A stretch of DNA of 64,000 bases from Flavobacterium restrictum (GTDB lineage: Bacteria; Bacteroidota; Bacteroidia; Flavobacteriales; Flavobacteriaceae): positions 1-64,000 of the forward strand of contig NZ_VJZT01000016.1 of assembly GCF_007097245.1 (NCBI RefSeq), written 5' to 3'. A model generated the notes under the pieces. It was not told the origin of the DNA and did no database searches. It worked only from the letters and a program-made list of their open reading frames with translations. This document shows, one piece after another, positions 1-9,114 of the stretch (position 1 is the first letter of the stretch; every line of letters starts with the position of its first letter). The translations under genes were made by a program, and so were the position numbers.

Positions 1-239
1 ACATATCTAGAAACGCTTAAATAGGATACAGAAGGAAGGATGTTCCAATTGTCTTTTACAGCAAATGGTTGAGAGAAGTGCTTCTCAAAAAAGCCTAATT
101 TGCCATTACTTGCACTTGTTCTTGTGTCTACGGCATTAACTCCTATTGAGACTGCCCATGGGTTGTTACTGTCTTGTGCGTGAGAAGTTAAACCCATCAC
201 CATTAAAGCAGCAACTAAAAGTTTGTTAAGGTGTTTCAT
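1..239 (-). CDS. OmpA-family outer membrane protein, 5' part only (paralog of the next gene)
   Basis: This is the N-terminal 79 codons of a second OmpA-like gene; the rest lies outside the window. Positions 1-249 match 1926-2174 with a single difference (base 78 against 2003), which is a synonymous His codon change. The encoded start is therefore identical to that of the gene at 680-2164: a signal peptide [16 protein letters not shown] followed by the first beta-barrel strands. It lies downstream of that gene on the same strand, with about 440 bp between them and the terminator of the first gene in the gap, so it probably has its own promoter. Near-perfect identity means a very recent duplication or gene conversion. 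Whether the full gene is intact cannot be seen. Confidence 0.9.
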   Translation of the reverse strand, partial: MKHLNKLLVAALMVMGLTSHAQDSNNPWAVSIGVNAVDTRTSASNGKLGFFEKHFSQPFAVKDNWNILPSVSYLSVSRY

Positions 240-630
240 ACTTAAATTTGTTAAGTTTTTTAATTAATAAAATTTTGAAGATTAAATCATGTCAAATAGT
301 AAAAAAAGATGCAATCTTTATTTTTGTTTCCATTCGAGTATTTTAATTTTCTTTTATATGTACAAACCGATATAGGTTTGAAATATTCGGTAAAAGTACT
401 GTTTTTTATTAATAAAAAAGCAGTATTTATTTTGCATTAAAACATTTTGTAAAAAACAAAATTTTAATCCCTATTAATTGAGAAATAATGATCAAGCATA
501 AGATTATTGAATTAAAATCGAAAATTATTCAAAAACACAAGGCGTGTGTAATTTTATAAATAGACAATAAATTTAGATTAATGATGATGTATTTACTCAA
601 ACACGTTTTTGTTTGCGTTTTATAAATAAA
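240..630. other. AT-rich spacer between the two ompA copies
   Basis: No coding region is visible in these 391 bases. The first ten bases next to the truncated ompA copy are still identical to the region upstream of the complete copy; after position 249 the two upstream regions diverge completely. The spacer must hold the promoter of the truncated copy, but I do not see a convincing TTG-N19-TAnnTTTG on the minus strand comparable to the one before the complete copy. Confidence 0.6.
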
Positions 631-660
631 AAAAAGCCGTTCAATTAAGAACGGCTTTTT
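631..660 (-). terminator. Intrinsic terminator of ompA
   Basis: A perfect 12-bp inverted repeat, AAAAAGCCGTTC with GAACGGCTTTTT, encloses a 6-base loop and has T-runs at both ends. It lies 20 bases after the ompA stop codon. Confidence 0.85.
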
Positions 661-679
661 AAAATATTTTTTTTTAATA

Positions 680-2164
680 TTATTTGATATTAACTTTCAT
701 TCCATCAACACCACCAACATAAATAACTTCTGTTCTTCTGTTTGTAGCTCTACCTTCTTTAGTTTTATTAGAAGCAACTGGTTGCGTTTCTCCATAACCA
801 TGAGACTCTAAATTAGCAGCAGAAATTCCTCTTGCAATTAAAGCGTCAACAACAACTTTAGCTCTATCTTCAGAAAGTTTTTGGTTTAATTTGTCAGAAC
901 CTGTACTATCAGTGTGACCATTAATACTGAATTTAGCAGTTGGGTAGTTTTTTAGTATTTCTTTGATAGCATCTAATCTAGTAGAGTTTTCACCTTTTCT
1001 AGCATCGCTTAAAGTAGCTTTACTTGATGTAAAATAAATAGCTCTTGCATTAACTCTAAGTGCTTCAACATCAGTTTGAGTTAGTTCTGGACACCCTTTG
1101 TTGCTAGCAGGACCAGCCACTATAGGACAATCATCTTCAGTATCTGGAACACCATCTTTGTCTGCATCTAATATTGGACATCCTTGGTTAGCTATAGGGC
1201 CAGCTACAGTAGGACATTTGTCATCTTTATCAGCAAGACCATCTCCGTCAGTATCAGGACATCCTTTGAAAGCAGCTAAACCAGCAACTTCAGGACAAGC
1301 ATCATCTTTATCAGCAATTCCGTCTCCATCAGTATCAGGACAACCGTTCAAAGCAGCTAAACCAGCAACTTCAGGACAAGCATCGCTACCGTCAATGATT
1401 CCGTCTCCATCTGTATCAGGACAACCGTTGAATTGTTTCAAACCAGCAACTTCAGGACAAGCGTCGTCTTTGTCATAAATACCATCTCCGTCTGTATCTT
1501 TTCCTCCAAATTTGAAAGTAAGACCTAAAACGTGTTGTACATATGAAGGAGAATCAATTACTCCCATATTATCTTCTCTATCTCCAAACGATTTTTTGTA
1601 AGTAGAAGAGAAAGAAAGACCTACATTTTCAGTAAACCATAGTGTCAAACCTAAACCCATATTTACAGTACCATAGCTATCTTTTCCTAGGAAAGTATAA
1701 CCACCACCAACATGAAGATCTGGATCGATTACTTTTGATTTAATTAATTCCATGAAACTGTATTTTACGGTACCATCAACACCATAATACATTAAATCAC
1801 CAGGATTAGTTACATAGATAAATCTTGAATCTCTAATAGCGGCATGACTATTTGAAATATCATAATAAACAGCTTTAGTGATTTTGTTAACAGATCCAGC
1901 AAGTCCGAAAGTAAATCCAGAGCCTACATATCTAGAAACGCTTAAATAGGATACAGAAGGAAGGATGTTCCAATTGTCTTTTACAGCAAATGGTTGAGAG
2001 AAATGCTTCTCAAAAAAGCCTAATTTGCCATTACTTGCACTTGTTCTTGTGTCTACGGCATTAACTCCTATTGAGACTGCCCATGGGTTGTTACTGTCTT
2101 GTGCGTGAGAAGTTAAACCCATCACCATTAAAGCAGCAACTAAAAGTTTGTTAAGGTGTTTCAT
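680..2164 (-). CDS. OmpA-family outer membrane protein with TSP3 calcium-binding repeats
   Basis: This is a 494-residue outer-membrane protein expected to link the outer membrane to peptidoglycan. A signal peptide (residues 1-21, ending SHA-Q) is followed by a beta-barrel of about 200 residues. Five thrombospondin type 3 repeats of the DTDGDGxxDxxDxCP form follow at about residues 222-358, and their Asp-rich loops should bind calcium. The C-terminal OmpA domain (about 365-485) contains the peptidoglycan-binding signature NGHTDSTGS and the late RATNRRTEV motif. The repeats are near-identical 81-bp units in the DNA, so copy-number change by slippage is possible. A partial second copy follows at 1-239. 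The gene has its own promoter (2202-2232) and terminator (631-660). Confidence in the family is very high; its specific binding partner is unknown. Confidence 0.95.
   Translation of the reverse strand: MKHLNKLLVAALMVMGLTSHAQDSNNPWAVSIGVNAVDTRTSASNGKLGFFEKHFSQPFAVKDNWNILPSVSYLSVSRYVGSGFTFGLAGSVNKITKAVYYDISNSHAAIRDSRFIYVTNPGDLMYYGVDGTVKYSFMELIKSKVIDPDLHVGGGYTFLGKDSYGTVNMGLGLTLWFTENVGLSFSSTYKKSFGDREDNMGVIDSPSYVQHVLGLTFKFGGKDTDGDGIYDKDDACPEVAGLKQFNGCPDTDGDGIIDGSDACPEVAGLAALNGCPDTDGDGIADKDDACPEVAGLAAFKGCPDTDGDGLADKDDKCPTVAGPIANQGCPILDADKDGVPDTEDDCPIVAGPASNKGCPELTQTDVEALRVNARAIYFTSSKATLSDARKGENSTRLDAIKEILKNYPTAKFSINGHTDSTGSDKLNQKLSEDRAKVVVDALIARGISAANLESHGYGETQPVASNKTKEGRATNRRTEVIYVGGVDGMKVNIK
1105..1500 (-). 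repeat. Tandem TSP3-coding repeats inside ompA
   Basis: About five tandem units of roughly 75-81 bp encode the DTDGDG...CPEVAG...GCP repeats. Three consecutive units are almost identical at the DNA level, which makes this tract a likely place for unequal recombination. Confidence 0.8.
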
Positions 2165-2201
2165 ACTTAAATTTTTTAATTACAATTTAGTTAATTACAG
2201 G

Positions 2202-2232
2202 CAAAAGTAATACGTAATTTTTAAAATACAAA
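2202..2232 (-). promoter_or_regulatory. Bacteroidetes-type promoter of ompA
   Basis: Read on the minus strand there is a TTTG (2229-2232), a 19-base spacer and TACTTTTG (2202-2209), an exact match to the -33 TTTG and -7 TAnnTTTG consensus of Bacteroidetes. Transcription would start about 30 bases before the ATG at 2164. Confidence 0.75.
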
Positions 2233-2276
2233 ATGAAATGTTAAAAAAAACCTACAAACTGAAAAAAATTTAACTA

Positions 2277-3467
2277 TTAAAGCAATTTAAGTTCGTTTCC
2301 TACGGCTATAAATGCTTCTATTGCGGTATCTAAATGCTGTTTTGTATGACTTGCAGATAGTTGCACTCTAATTCTAGCTTTCTCTTTTGGCACTACAGGA
2401 AAAAAGAACCCAATTACATAAATCCCTCTTTTTAATAATTCATTTGCCATATTTTGTGCTAATTTGGCTTCATAAAGCATTACAGGAACAATTGCGGAGT
2501 CACCATTTATGATGTCAAAACCTGCTTTTATCATTCCGTTTTTGAAATAATTGGTATTCCATTCCAGTTGGTCTCGCAAAGAATTGTCTTTTTCTAGCAA
2601 TTCGAAAACCTTTATAGATGCTCCAACTATTGCTGGTGCTAACGAATTGGAAAATAAATACGGTCTGGAACGCTGCCGCAAAATTTCAATAATTTCTTTC
2701 TTGGCAGTTGTATAACCCCCCATTGCTCCACCAAGTGCCTTGCCTAAAGTGCCTGTTATGATATCAACTCTACCCAATACTCCTTTGGCTTCTAGTGTTC
2801 CTTTGCCCGTTGCACCTATAAAACCGGCAGCATGACATTCATCGACCATGACCATTGCGTCGTATTGATCGGCTAGATCGCAAATTTTATCTAGCGGTGC
2901 TACCACGCCATCCATAGAGAAAACGCCATCGGTAACTATGAGTTTAAAACGAGTTCCTTTTTGGGTAGCTGCTATTAATTGCTTTTCGAGATCCTCCATA
3001 TTCGAGTTTTCGTATCGATATCGTGCCGCTTTACACAAACGAACCCCATCAATTATTGAAGCATGATTCAAACTGTCCGAAATGATACAATCCAATTCGC
3101 CTAACAAGGGTTCAAAAACGCCGCCATTGGCATCAAATGCTGCGGCATACAATATTGTATCTTCGGTGCCGTAGAAATCAGCTATTTTTTTTTCTAATTT
3201 TTTATGAATATCCTGCGTGCCACAAATGAATCGCACCGATGACATTCCAAAACCATGCGAATCCAAAGCGTCTTTTGCCGCTTGAATTACTTCGGGATGT
3301 GACGACAATCCAAGATAATTATTAGAACAAAAATTCAAAACCGTTTTGCCATTTACAATGATTTCGGCTCCTTGTGGCGAAGTAATAATTCGCTCCGATT
3401 TGAAAATTCCGTTGTCTTCTATACTTTGAAGTTCGGATTGCAAGTAGTGTTGAATTTTTCCGTACAT
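2277..3467 (-). CDS. kbl: Glycine C-acetyltransferase (2-amino-3-ketobutyrate CoA ligase)
   Basis: Kbl is a PLP enzyme that cleaves 2-amino-3-ketobutyrate with CoA to glycine and acetyl-CoA, the second step of threonine degradation through threonine dehydrogenase. The 396-residue length is that of the family. The glycine-rich NFCSNNYLGLSSHP segment near the N terminus, the VDECHAAGF motif and the PLP lysine in TGTLGKALGG (Lys243) are all present. The relatives BioF and serine palmitoyltransferase share this fold, but the N-terminal MYGKIQHYL sequence and the GVVAPLDKICDLADQY region fit Kbl best. No threonine dehydrogenase gene is adjacent. The gene stands alone between ompA and the helicase gene on the same strand. 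Confidence 0.92.
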   Translation of the reverse strand: MYGKIQHYLQSELQSIEDNGIFKSERIITSPQGAEIIVNGKTVLNFCSNNYLGLSSHPEVIQAAKDALDSHGFGMSSVRFICGTQDIHKKLEKKIADFYGTEDTILYAAAFDANGGVFEPLLGELDCIISDSLNHASIIDGVRLCKAARYRYENSNMEDLEKQLIAATQKGTRFKLIVTDGVFSMDGVVAPLDKICDLADQYDAMVMVDECHAAGFIGATGKGTLEAKGVLGRVDIITGTLGKALGGAMGGYTTAKKEIIEILRQRSRPYLFSNSLAPAIVGASIKVFELLEKDNSLRDQLEWNTNYFKNGMIKAGFDIINGDSAIVPVMLYEAKLAQNMANELLKRGIYVIGFFFPVVPKEKARIRVQLSASHTKQHLDTAIEAFIAVGNELKLL

Positions 3468-3557
3468 GATTTTAATTCTTTTGGTTTACAATTTAAAGTG
3501 ACACATTGAACAATACAAAAATACGTTTTTGTAGCTTCCAATTTCTTTCTTTGGTGA

Positions 3558-6500
3558 CTAGGATGCTAAATTTACAACAGCAATTTTTGCTCCTATATAT
3601 ACAAGTGCTTTCTTGACCACTTTCAAACCCATTTTTTCAATGGCTTGTTGGTAGTTTTCTAATTGCGTTTGGTATTTGGGCTGATGGCTTCCCGTTTTAT
3701 AATCTAACAGAAAAACGTCTCGCTTTTTGGTCACCACCATTCGGTCTGGCTTGATGGTAGTTCCTTCTTTTTGAATAATTGTTTGCTCATTCAGCACTTC
3801 ATTTCCAGCTTCAAAATAGCTAGAAAGTTCCGGATGATTTACAATTTCTAAAATCGTTTTAGCAACGGTTTCCTTTTGATTAAAAGTAATCAACCCGTTT
3901 TCGATGGCTTTTGTAATGGCCAAATCCACGTCGGTTTTGGTTTTTACAAACGATAAAATTTCGTGAATTACATTACCGTATTCAATGGCTTCTTGCTGAT
4001 GCGTTCCCCACATGAGCGATTCGCGTTGGGCAATTTTTATGTTTTTGGGGTCTAAAATTCTAGAAACAAACGGAATCACTTTTAGTTCTTTTAATTTTTG
4101 ACTTTCGGCTGACAATTTTTTAGATTCTCCAAAATGGTATTCCAATTGGTCCTCGCTATAAAGTTGCAAATGAATTAAATAATGAATAAAAAAAGTAGCC
4201 ATATTATTAGGGAAAACGCCTTCTTTATTGGGTTTGAAATTTTGCGAAATGACATACAATTGCTCCTCGGCTCTGGTCAAAGCCACATACAAAACATTAA
4301 TATTATCCAGTAATTGCTCCTCTATTTTTTGATCGTAAACCAATTTTGCTTCTTTGCCAAAACCTTCTACCGCTTTGCTATTATCAATCAAAACTTTAGG
4401 TAAATTGATATTTTCTTCCTCAAAATTTATCCAAAGTTTATCCTTTCTTTGGGAACTATAATTTTCTTCTGCAAAAGGGAAAATCACCACAGGAAACTCC
4501 AATCCTTTGGATTTGTGAATGGTCATAATATGAACGGCATCGCTTCCTTCTGGCGATGGAATTCGGAATTTCTCGGAGTTTTTGCTCCAAAAATCCAAAA
4601 AGTCAACGATTCCTGCTTGGTTGCGAATGTCTCTTTCGAGAACAATATCTAGAAAATGTTGCAAATACGCATTTCCATTTTTTAGGGTCAAAAATTTTGA
4701 AATTATGATTTCTACCGCTTCATAAAGTGCTTTCTTGCGCATGTTTTCAAAGGTTAATTCAATGTCAAATTGAAGCAACCATTGCTCAAAATCGGATTCC
4801 TTTACTTGTTTCATTCCTTCCGAAATAAAATCATGAATTCCCATTCCTGTTGTATTATTTTGAGCTAAATATTCCAAGAAATACGCCTTTGATTCTAAAT
4901 CGGCATTGTTATTCAAATATTTTAATAAATGAATGATGAAGCGAACTTCGGTGGCATTTTGAATCAACAAAGTCTCGGACGAAAGTATGGGAATGCCTTG
5001 CTCGATAAGGTAATTGGCAATGGCAGTTCCGTTTTTTTTATGCCGAATCAAAACGGCTATATCGCTGTATTTGAACCCTTTTTGACGTACTTTTATAATC
5101 GTATTTAAAGTCCCCAAAACATACAAATCGGTTTTGTCTAAAGCTTCCTCATCGTCATCGTCTGTTTTTTCGATTTCTGGTAAAAAAGAAATATTCACAT
5201 AACCGCCCGTTTTGGAATTTGGTTTTTGATGGCTGTGATTTTCATATAAATCCTTGTAATCTTCCTCCTTAAAATCTGCTGACAAAAGCTTAAAAAACCG
5301 GTTGTTGAAAGCAATCACTTCGGAGTAACTGCGGTAATTTTTATCGAGATGTTCCAGTACTTTCTCGGGATTATTAAATGGATTTTGGTCTTTGCTCAAG
5401 GCAATAAATTGTTCCGCTTTGCCACCACGCCAGCGGTAAATAGATTGTTTAGGATCGCCCACAATCATCAACGTTCCTTTTTCGCCATCAATTTCGCTGG
5501 ATGTGGCGTTGTCAATAAGCGGAATCAGGTTTTGCCATTGCATCTCGGACGTGTCCTGAAATTCGTCTATAAAAAAATGGCGGTAGCGTTCGCCCAATCG
5601 TTCGTAAATAAAAGGGGCAGGCTGGTTTTGAATTTCCCTGTAAATAATAGCGTTGAATTTCGAGATAGAAAGCACGTTTTGTTCCTCTTGAATTTTAGCC
5701 AATTCGTTGCTAACGGTGTTCAATAACGACAAAGGCGTGATGTTTTTCAGGAACGCCTTATAAAAATTTATCTTTTCAAAAGCTTTATAAATACGAGCTA
5801 AAAACTGCAATAAATCAGGAATTATGTTTTCGATAATCGCTCTGTCTTTGGCGGTTTTATTGATTTTTATGTCGTCAAATTCGTGGTAGGTTTTGTTTTT
5901 AGGATTGAATTTTCCTTCTTGAATGCTCAATAAATGCTTGGGAAAATGTCCTGCCGAAAAGGATTTAATATCAATACCATTTTTATCTATAAGCGCTAAT
6001 GCTTCGGTGGCAAAATCGGCACTTTCCTTTTCTAAAACGGTACACAGTTTTGCTAATTTGGTTTTAATTTCGATAAAATCACCAATGGATTTGTCCTGAA
6101 AATGGGTAATTTCGTTTCTGTTATTTTCGTTCAAAACCAACCGTCCTGTTTCGAGAATTTCTCGTGAAATATCCCAAGATTTATCGTCATCGGTTTTTTC
6201 CATCGTGAAATCAATGAGCAATTTGGTCAAGGTTTCATCCTCGCCAGCTTGTGCTATGATGGCATCAACGGCTTCAATAAGAAGATTTTCGGTGTCTAAA
6301 GTCACTTCAAAAGTCATGGGTAAACCCAAATCATGGGCAAACGCCCGAATGACTTTGTGCGTAAATTTATCGATGGTCGAAATATCAAAAGCAGCATAAT
6401 TATGAATGATATGCTTGATTATTTGTTGGGATTTGGTCTTGATTTGAATAATCGAAAGCTCCGTGTCAACGGCTAAATCTTGCATCAAATCCTGTGCTTT

Positions 6501-6716
6501 TTCGCTAGGTTCGTCCTTGGCAAATTCAGATAAACTGCCTACGATTCTGGACTTCATTTCGTGAACCGCTTTGTTGGTAAACGTTATGGCCAGAATGTTG
6601 CGGTAGGCATCATTTTTTTTGGCAACAAGAATAATTTTAAGGTATTCTTTGACCAGTGCGTAAGTTTTTCCGGATCCCGCCGAGGCGTCGTATATGGAGA
6701 AGGAGGGTCTTTGCAT
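3558..6716 (-). CDS. UvrD-family helicase-nuclease, AddA/RecB-like
   Basis: This 1052-residue protein is a superfamily 1A helicase fused to a C-terminal RecB-type nuclease, as in AddA, and should process double-strand breaks for recombination. Walker A is DASAGSGKT (about residues 10-18). Other helicase motifs are AITFTNKAVHEMK, the DExx box FIDEFQDTSEMQW, VGDPKQSIYRWRGG, and LYVALTRAEEQLYV near residue 810. The nuclease motifs DRMVV, FLLDYKTG and QLENYQQA lie within the last 80 residues and retain the Asp, Lys and Gln/Tyr positions. The AddB partner is not in this window. The start at 6716 is just upstream of the Walker A, as in homologs. The gene is divergent from rbfA, with a structured RNA element in the gap. 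Confidence 0.88.
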   Translation of the reverse strand: MQRPSFSIYDASAGSGKTYALVKEYLKIILVAKKNDAYRNILAITFTNKAVHEMKSRIVGSLSEFAKDEPSEKAQDLMQDLAVDTELSIIQIKTKSQQIIKHIIHNYAAFDISTIDKFTHKVIRAFAHDLGLPMTFEVTLDTENLLIEAVDAIIAQAGEDETLTKLLIDFTMEKTDDDKSWDISREILETGRLVLNENNRNEITHFQDKSIGDFIEIKTKLAKLCTVLEKESADFATEALALIDKNGIDIKSFSAGHFPKHLLSIQEGKFNPKNKTYHEFDDIKINKTAKDRAIIENIIPDLLQFLARIYKAFEKINFYKAFLKNITPLSLLNTVSNELAKIQEEQNVLSISKFNAIIYREIQNQPAPFIYERLGERYRHFFIDEFQDTSEMQWQNLIPLIDNATSSEIDGEKGTLMIVGDPKQSIYRWRGGKAEQFIALSKDQNPFNNPEKVLEHLDKNYRSYSEVIAFNNRFFKLLSADFKEEDYKDLYENHSHQKPNSKTGGYVNISFLPEIEKTDDDDEEALDKTDLYVLGTLNTIIKVRQKGFKYSDIAVLIRHKKNGTAIANYLIEQGIPILSSETLLIQNATEVRFIIHLLKYLNNNADLESKAYFLEYLAQNNTTGMGIHDFISEGMKQVKESDFEQWLLQFDIELTFENMRKKALYEAVEIIISKFLTLKNGNAYLQHFLDIVLERDIRNQAGIVDFLDFWSKNSEKFRIPSPEGSDAVHIMTIHKSKGLEFPVVIFPFAEENYSSQRKDKLWINFEEENINLPKVLIDNSKAVEGFGKEAKLVYDQKIEEQLLDNINVLYVALTRAEEQLYVISQNFKPNKEGVFPNNMATFFIHYLIHLQLYSEDQLEYHFGESKKLSAESQKLKELKVIPFVSRILDPKNIKIAQRESLMWGTHQQEAIEYGNVIHEILSFVKTKTDVDLAITKAIENGLITFNQKETVAKTILEIVNHPELSSYFEAGNEVLNEQTIIQKEGTTIKPDRMVVTKKRDVFLLDYKTGSHQPKYQTQLENYQQAIEKMGLKVVKKALVYIGAKIAVVNLAS

Positions 6717-6765
6717 CTATATTTTTGATTGATGATTAATGATTTTAGATTTTTTTGTATCAAAT

Positions 6766-6890
6766 ACCCTAGCCCTAATGGAAGTGAAAATCCTCATGAG
6801 TCGGGTTTCGGCTCATAAGATTACGTCACTTTGCGTTTATTTTCAAGGAGTTCAGTGAACTTCGTTTGTAGCATACAGCAGGAAATAGCT
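6766..6890 (+). ncRNA. Structured RNA element, copy 1 (Flavo-1-like candidate)
   Basis: This intergenic element shares two blocks with the element at 15811-15920: ATGGAAGTGAAAATCC (6778-6793) and TTGTAGCATACAGCAGG (6866-6882). Predicted pairings are AGC 6771-6773 with GCT 6888-6890, CCT 6774-6776 with AGG 6880-6882, an 8-bp hairpin 6796-6803 with 6809-6816 (one G-T), and AGTTC 6849-6853 with GAACT 6857-6861. The inner stem is CCT/AGG here but GGG/CCC in the other copy, a compensatory difference. Elements of this look are common in Flavobacterium spacers and may belong to the Flavo-1 RNA family, but I name that from memory. The sense strand is inferred from the motif. Confidence 0.55.
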
Positions 6891-6952
6891 TGAAAAAACG
6901 CAACTATCCCTAGGTTGCTTTTAAAATTTGTTCGAATAAAATTTAAAAGTAG

Positions 6953-6960
6953 TATTTTTG
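6953..6960 (+). promoter_or_regulatory. Putative -7 box of rbfA, possibly giving a leaderless mRNA
   Basis: TATTTTTG fits TAnnTTTG. A TTTG lies 22 bases upstream (6927-6930), slightly farther than usual. The box ends only four bases before the rbfA ATG, so transcription would start at or next to the start codon. Confidence 0.45.
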
Positions 6961-6964
6961 CAGC

Positions 6965-7357
6965 ATGGAAACAAATAGACAGAAAAAAATAGGCGGTGTG
7001 ATCCAAAAAGATTTGGTTGACATTTTGCAAGGTGAAGTGAGAAAAAACGGAGTTACAAATTTGATAATTTCGGTATCCAAGGTAGTTGTAACTTCTGATT
7101 TATCAGTAGCGACGGTACATTTAAGCATTTTTCCGCAGGAGAAAGCCAAGGAAACTTTGGCAGCGATTAAAACCAATTCGACTTTGATAAAACATGATTT
7201 ATCGCAACGGGTGCGCTTGCAATTGCGCAAAGTACCTAATTTGGTTTTCTTTATTGATGACTCTTTGGACTACATCGAGAAGATTGACAATGCTTTGAAA
7301 AACCAAGAAAACCCTATTGAAAACAGGGATTTACTAGAAAAACGCAGACATTCTTAA
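6965..7357 (+). CDS. rbfA: Ribosome-binding factor A
   Basis: RbfA is a small KH-like protein that binds the 30S subunit near helix 1 of 16S rRNA, helping late maturation and cold growth. The 130-residue product has the family pattern: basic N terminus (METNRQKKIGGVIQKDL), an LIISVSKVVVTSDLSVATVHLSIF strand-rich core containing the conserved SDL, and the RVRLQLRKVPNLVFFIDDSLDY segment. The start codon follows directly after a putative -7 box, with no recognisable ribosome binding site. The downstream permease gene begins two bases after the stop codon, so the two are co-transcribed. Confidence 0.93.
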   Translation: METNRQKKIGGVIQKDLVDILQGEVRKNGVTNLIISVSKVVVTSDLSVATVHLSIFPQEKAKETLAAIKTNSTLIKHDLSQRVRLQLRKVPNLVFFIDDSLDYIEKIDNALKNQENPIENRDLLEKRRHS

Positions 7358-7359
7358 AC

Positions 7360-8559
7360 TTGAATTTTCCCCTTTACATAGCCAAACGGTATATTTTTAG
7401 CAACAGCAAAAATAATGCTATCAATATCATTAATCGTATTGCTAGCATGGGAATTATTGTGGGTGCCATGGCTTTGTTTGTGGTATTGTCGGTTTTTAGT
7501 GGTTTAAAAGTTTTTAGTCTTTCGTTTACCAATGCTATTGATCCGGACTTAAAAATAAGCAGTACGTTGGGGAAATCGTTTTTGGTTTCGCCCCAACAAG
7601 AAAACCAAATTAAGCACATTGAGGGTGTGGCATCCTACACCAAAATCATCGAAGAACGGGTTTTGTTTACCTTTAATGGCAAGCAGGAAGTAACGTACTT
7701 GAAAGGAGTTGATGCTAATTTTACGAAAGTAAATGCGATTCAACAAAAACTTTTCAACGGGCAATGGTTCAAACCCGATACCTACCAAGTGGTTGTTGGG
7801 TACGGAATTGCCCAAAAATTTTCGATGGGATTGTTGGATTTCAATAATTTACTCGAGGTGATGGCGCCAAAACCCGGAAAAGGAGCAATCGAAAATCCGC
7901 AAGATGCCTTCAACACCACTGATTTGCTGCCTGTGGGGATTTATGCCATCAGCGAAGACTTGGATTCGAAATATGTTTTTGCCGACTTGGGTTTGGCGCA
8001 AGAATTACTGCAATACCAAACCAACCAGATTTCGGGAATGGAGTTTAAGACAAAAATAGGTGCCGATGAAAGTGCTATTACCACTAAACTTCAAACAATT
8101 TTCAATCGGAAAATAAGAGTAAAAAATAGAGCGCAACTCAATGAATCGCTTTATAAAATGTTGAATACCGAGAATATTGCGGTGTATTTAATTTTTACTC
8201 TTGTTATTATTGTGGCACTTTTTAACTTGATTGGTGCCTTAATCATGATGATTTTGGACAAAAAAGGAAACCTAAAAACCTTGTTCAATCTAGGGACAGA
8301 AATCAAAGATTTACGAAAAATATTCCTGCTTCAAGGCACTCTGTTGAGTGTTTTTGGCGGTATTATTGGGTTGGTTTTAGGGATTCTAATTGTGCTATTG
8401 CAAGAGCATTTTCAATTGATTATGATTACACCTACGCTAGCATATCCTGTAGTTTTTACACTAGAAAACGTGTTGCTTGTTATGGGAACTATTGTTATTC
8501 TTGGGTTTATTGCATCGTTGATTGCGAGCAGTAGAGTGAGTAAAAAGTTGTTGGATTGA
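7360..8559 (+). CDS. Lipoprotein-releasing-type ABC transporter permease (LolC/LolE family)
   Basis: This 399-residue inner-membrane protein has the FtsX/MacB permease layout: one N-terminal membrane helix (about residues 28-48, with SMGIIVGAMALFVVLSVFSG), a large periplasmic domain, and three C-terminal helices (about 270-390). The N-terminal MNFPLYIAKRYIFS and NAINIINRIA motifs are typical of LolC/LolE, which extract lipoproteins for transport to the outer membrane. The start codon is TTG at 7360, two bases after the rbfA stop; no ATG upstream is possible without overlapping rbfA, and the following residues match the usual N terminus. The ATPase partner is not in the window. Confidence 0.85.
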   Translation: MNFPLYIAKRYIFSNSKNNAINIINRIASMGIIVGAMALFVVLSVFSGLKVFSLSFTNAIDPDLKISSTLGKSFLVSPQQENQIKHIEGVASYTKIIEERVLFTFNGKQEVTYLKGVDANFTKVNAIQQKLFNGQWFKPDTYQVVVGYGIAQKFSMGLLDFNNLLEVMAPKPGKGAIENPQDAFNTTDLLPVGIYAISEDLDSKYVFADLGLAQELLQYQTNQISGMEFKTKIGADESAITTKLQTIFNRKIRVKNRAQLNESLYKMLNTENIAVYLIFTLVIIVALFNLIGALIMMILDKKGNLKTLFNLGTEIKDLRKIFLLQGTLLSVFGGIIGLVLGILIVLLQEHFQLIMITPTLAYPVVFTLENVLLVMGTIVILGFIASLIASSRVSKKLLD

Positions 8560-8666
8560 GGTTTCACCGCTGATTTTCTGTGAAGATTTCACTTTAATTT
8601 TGACAGTGTTTTTTAAGTGAATCAAAAAAAAGCAATTAAGGATATGGATTTAAAATAGTTGCTATT

Positions 8667-8783
8667 TTAAACCACTTCATATCCTGCGTAAGCCTCTTCG
8701 ATTTCATTCAAAACGGCAAATAATTCTTCTGGATGGTCTAGGGTTACTAGTTTTAGTTTGAAAGCTTTAAAAAAATTGAATCC
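8667..8783 (-). pseudogene. Duplicated 3' fragment of dusB
   Basis: In the minus direction this stretch encodes the last 38 residues of a Dus protein and a stop codon. Thirty-one of 38 residues match the C terminus of the dusB gene at 9115, including the LVTLDHPEELFAVLNEIE segment. DNA identity is about 88 percent over roughly 115 bases (8664-8782 against 9112-9230). The fragment has no start of its own and directly follows the small gene at 8783-9049. That gene is thus flanked by two dus 3' ends, as seen when an element inserts at the end of a gene and brings a replacement end. Confidence 0.8.
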
Positions 8784-9049
8784 TATTTCAAATAAAGCCC
8801 AATAACCATTAGGGATAGAGCAAAAAACATTCCTATAAACCATTTTAAAAGTTCCGTTTTATTCTGCTCCATTTTCAATTCGAGTTTTAAAAAATCCTCT
8901 CTTACGGAGCTTTTGAAGTCAATATTTTCGTACTTTATATCGTTCTGAACTTCCTCTTTTATCGCTTCTGCAAATTCTTTTGCTTTAGCATCAGTTAGGT
9001 GAAATTCAGTTTTTAAAAAATTATATAAATTAAGATTTACCGTACTCAT
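8783..9049 (-). CDS. Small coiled-coil protein with C-terminal membrane anchor (DUF1640-like)
   Basis: The product has 88 residues. The first half is charged and helical, the middle (about 40-68) forms a likely coiled coil (SVREDFLKLELKMEQNKTE), and the end is a single membrane helix (about 69-86) with only three residues after it. This layout resembles the DUF1640/CCDC90 type of small anchored coiled-coil proteins; the assignment is tentative and no function is known. The gene sits between dusB and a duplicated dusB 3' fragment, so it was probably acquired with that fragment. It lies 65 bases downstream of dusB on the same strand and may be co-transcribed with it. Confidence 0.75.
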   Translation of the reverse strand: MSTVNLNLYNFLKTEFHLTDAKAKEFAEAIKEEVQNDIKYENIDFKSSVREDFLKLELKMEQNKTELLKWFIGMFFALSLMVIGLYLK

Positions 9050-9114
9050 TTTTTATCTCTTTAGATTGCACAAATATAATGAAAATTAGAAAACAAAATT
9101 TAGTTTTTCAAATT

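Noticed and set aside
1098..1478. A 126-residue repetitive frame antisense to the TSP3 repeats of ompA
   Set aside because: Its Ser/Pro repeats are the reverse complement of the DTDGDG repeats; there is no independent evidence of coding.
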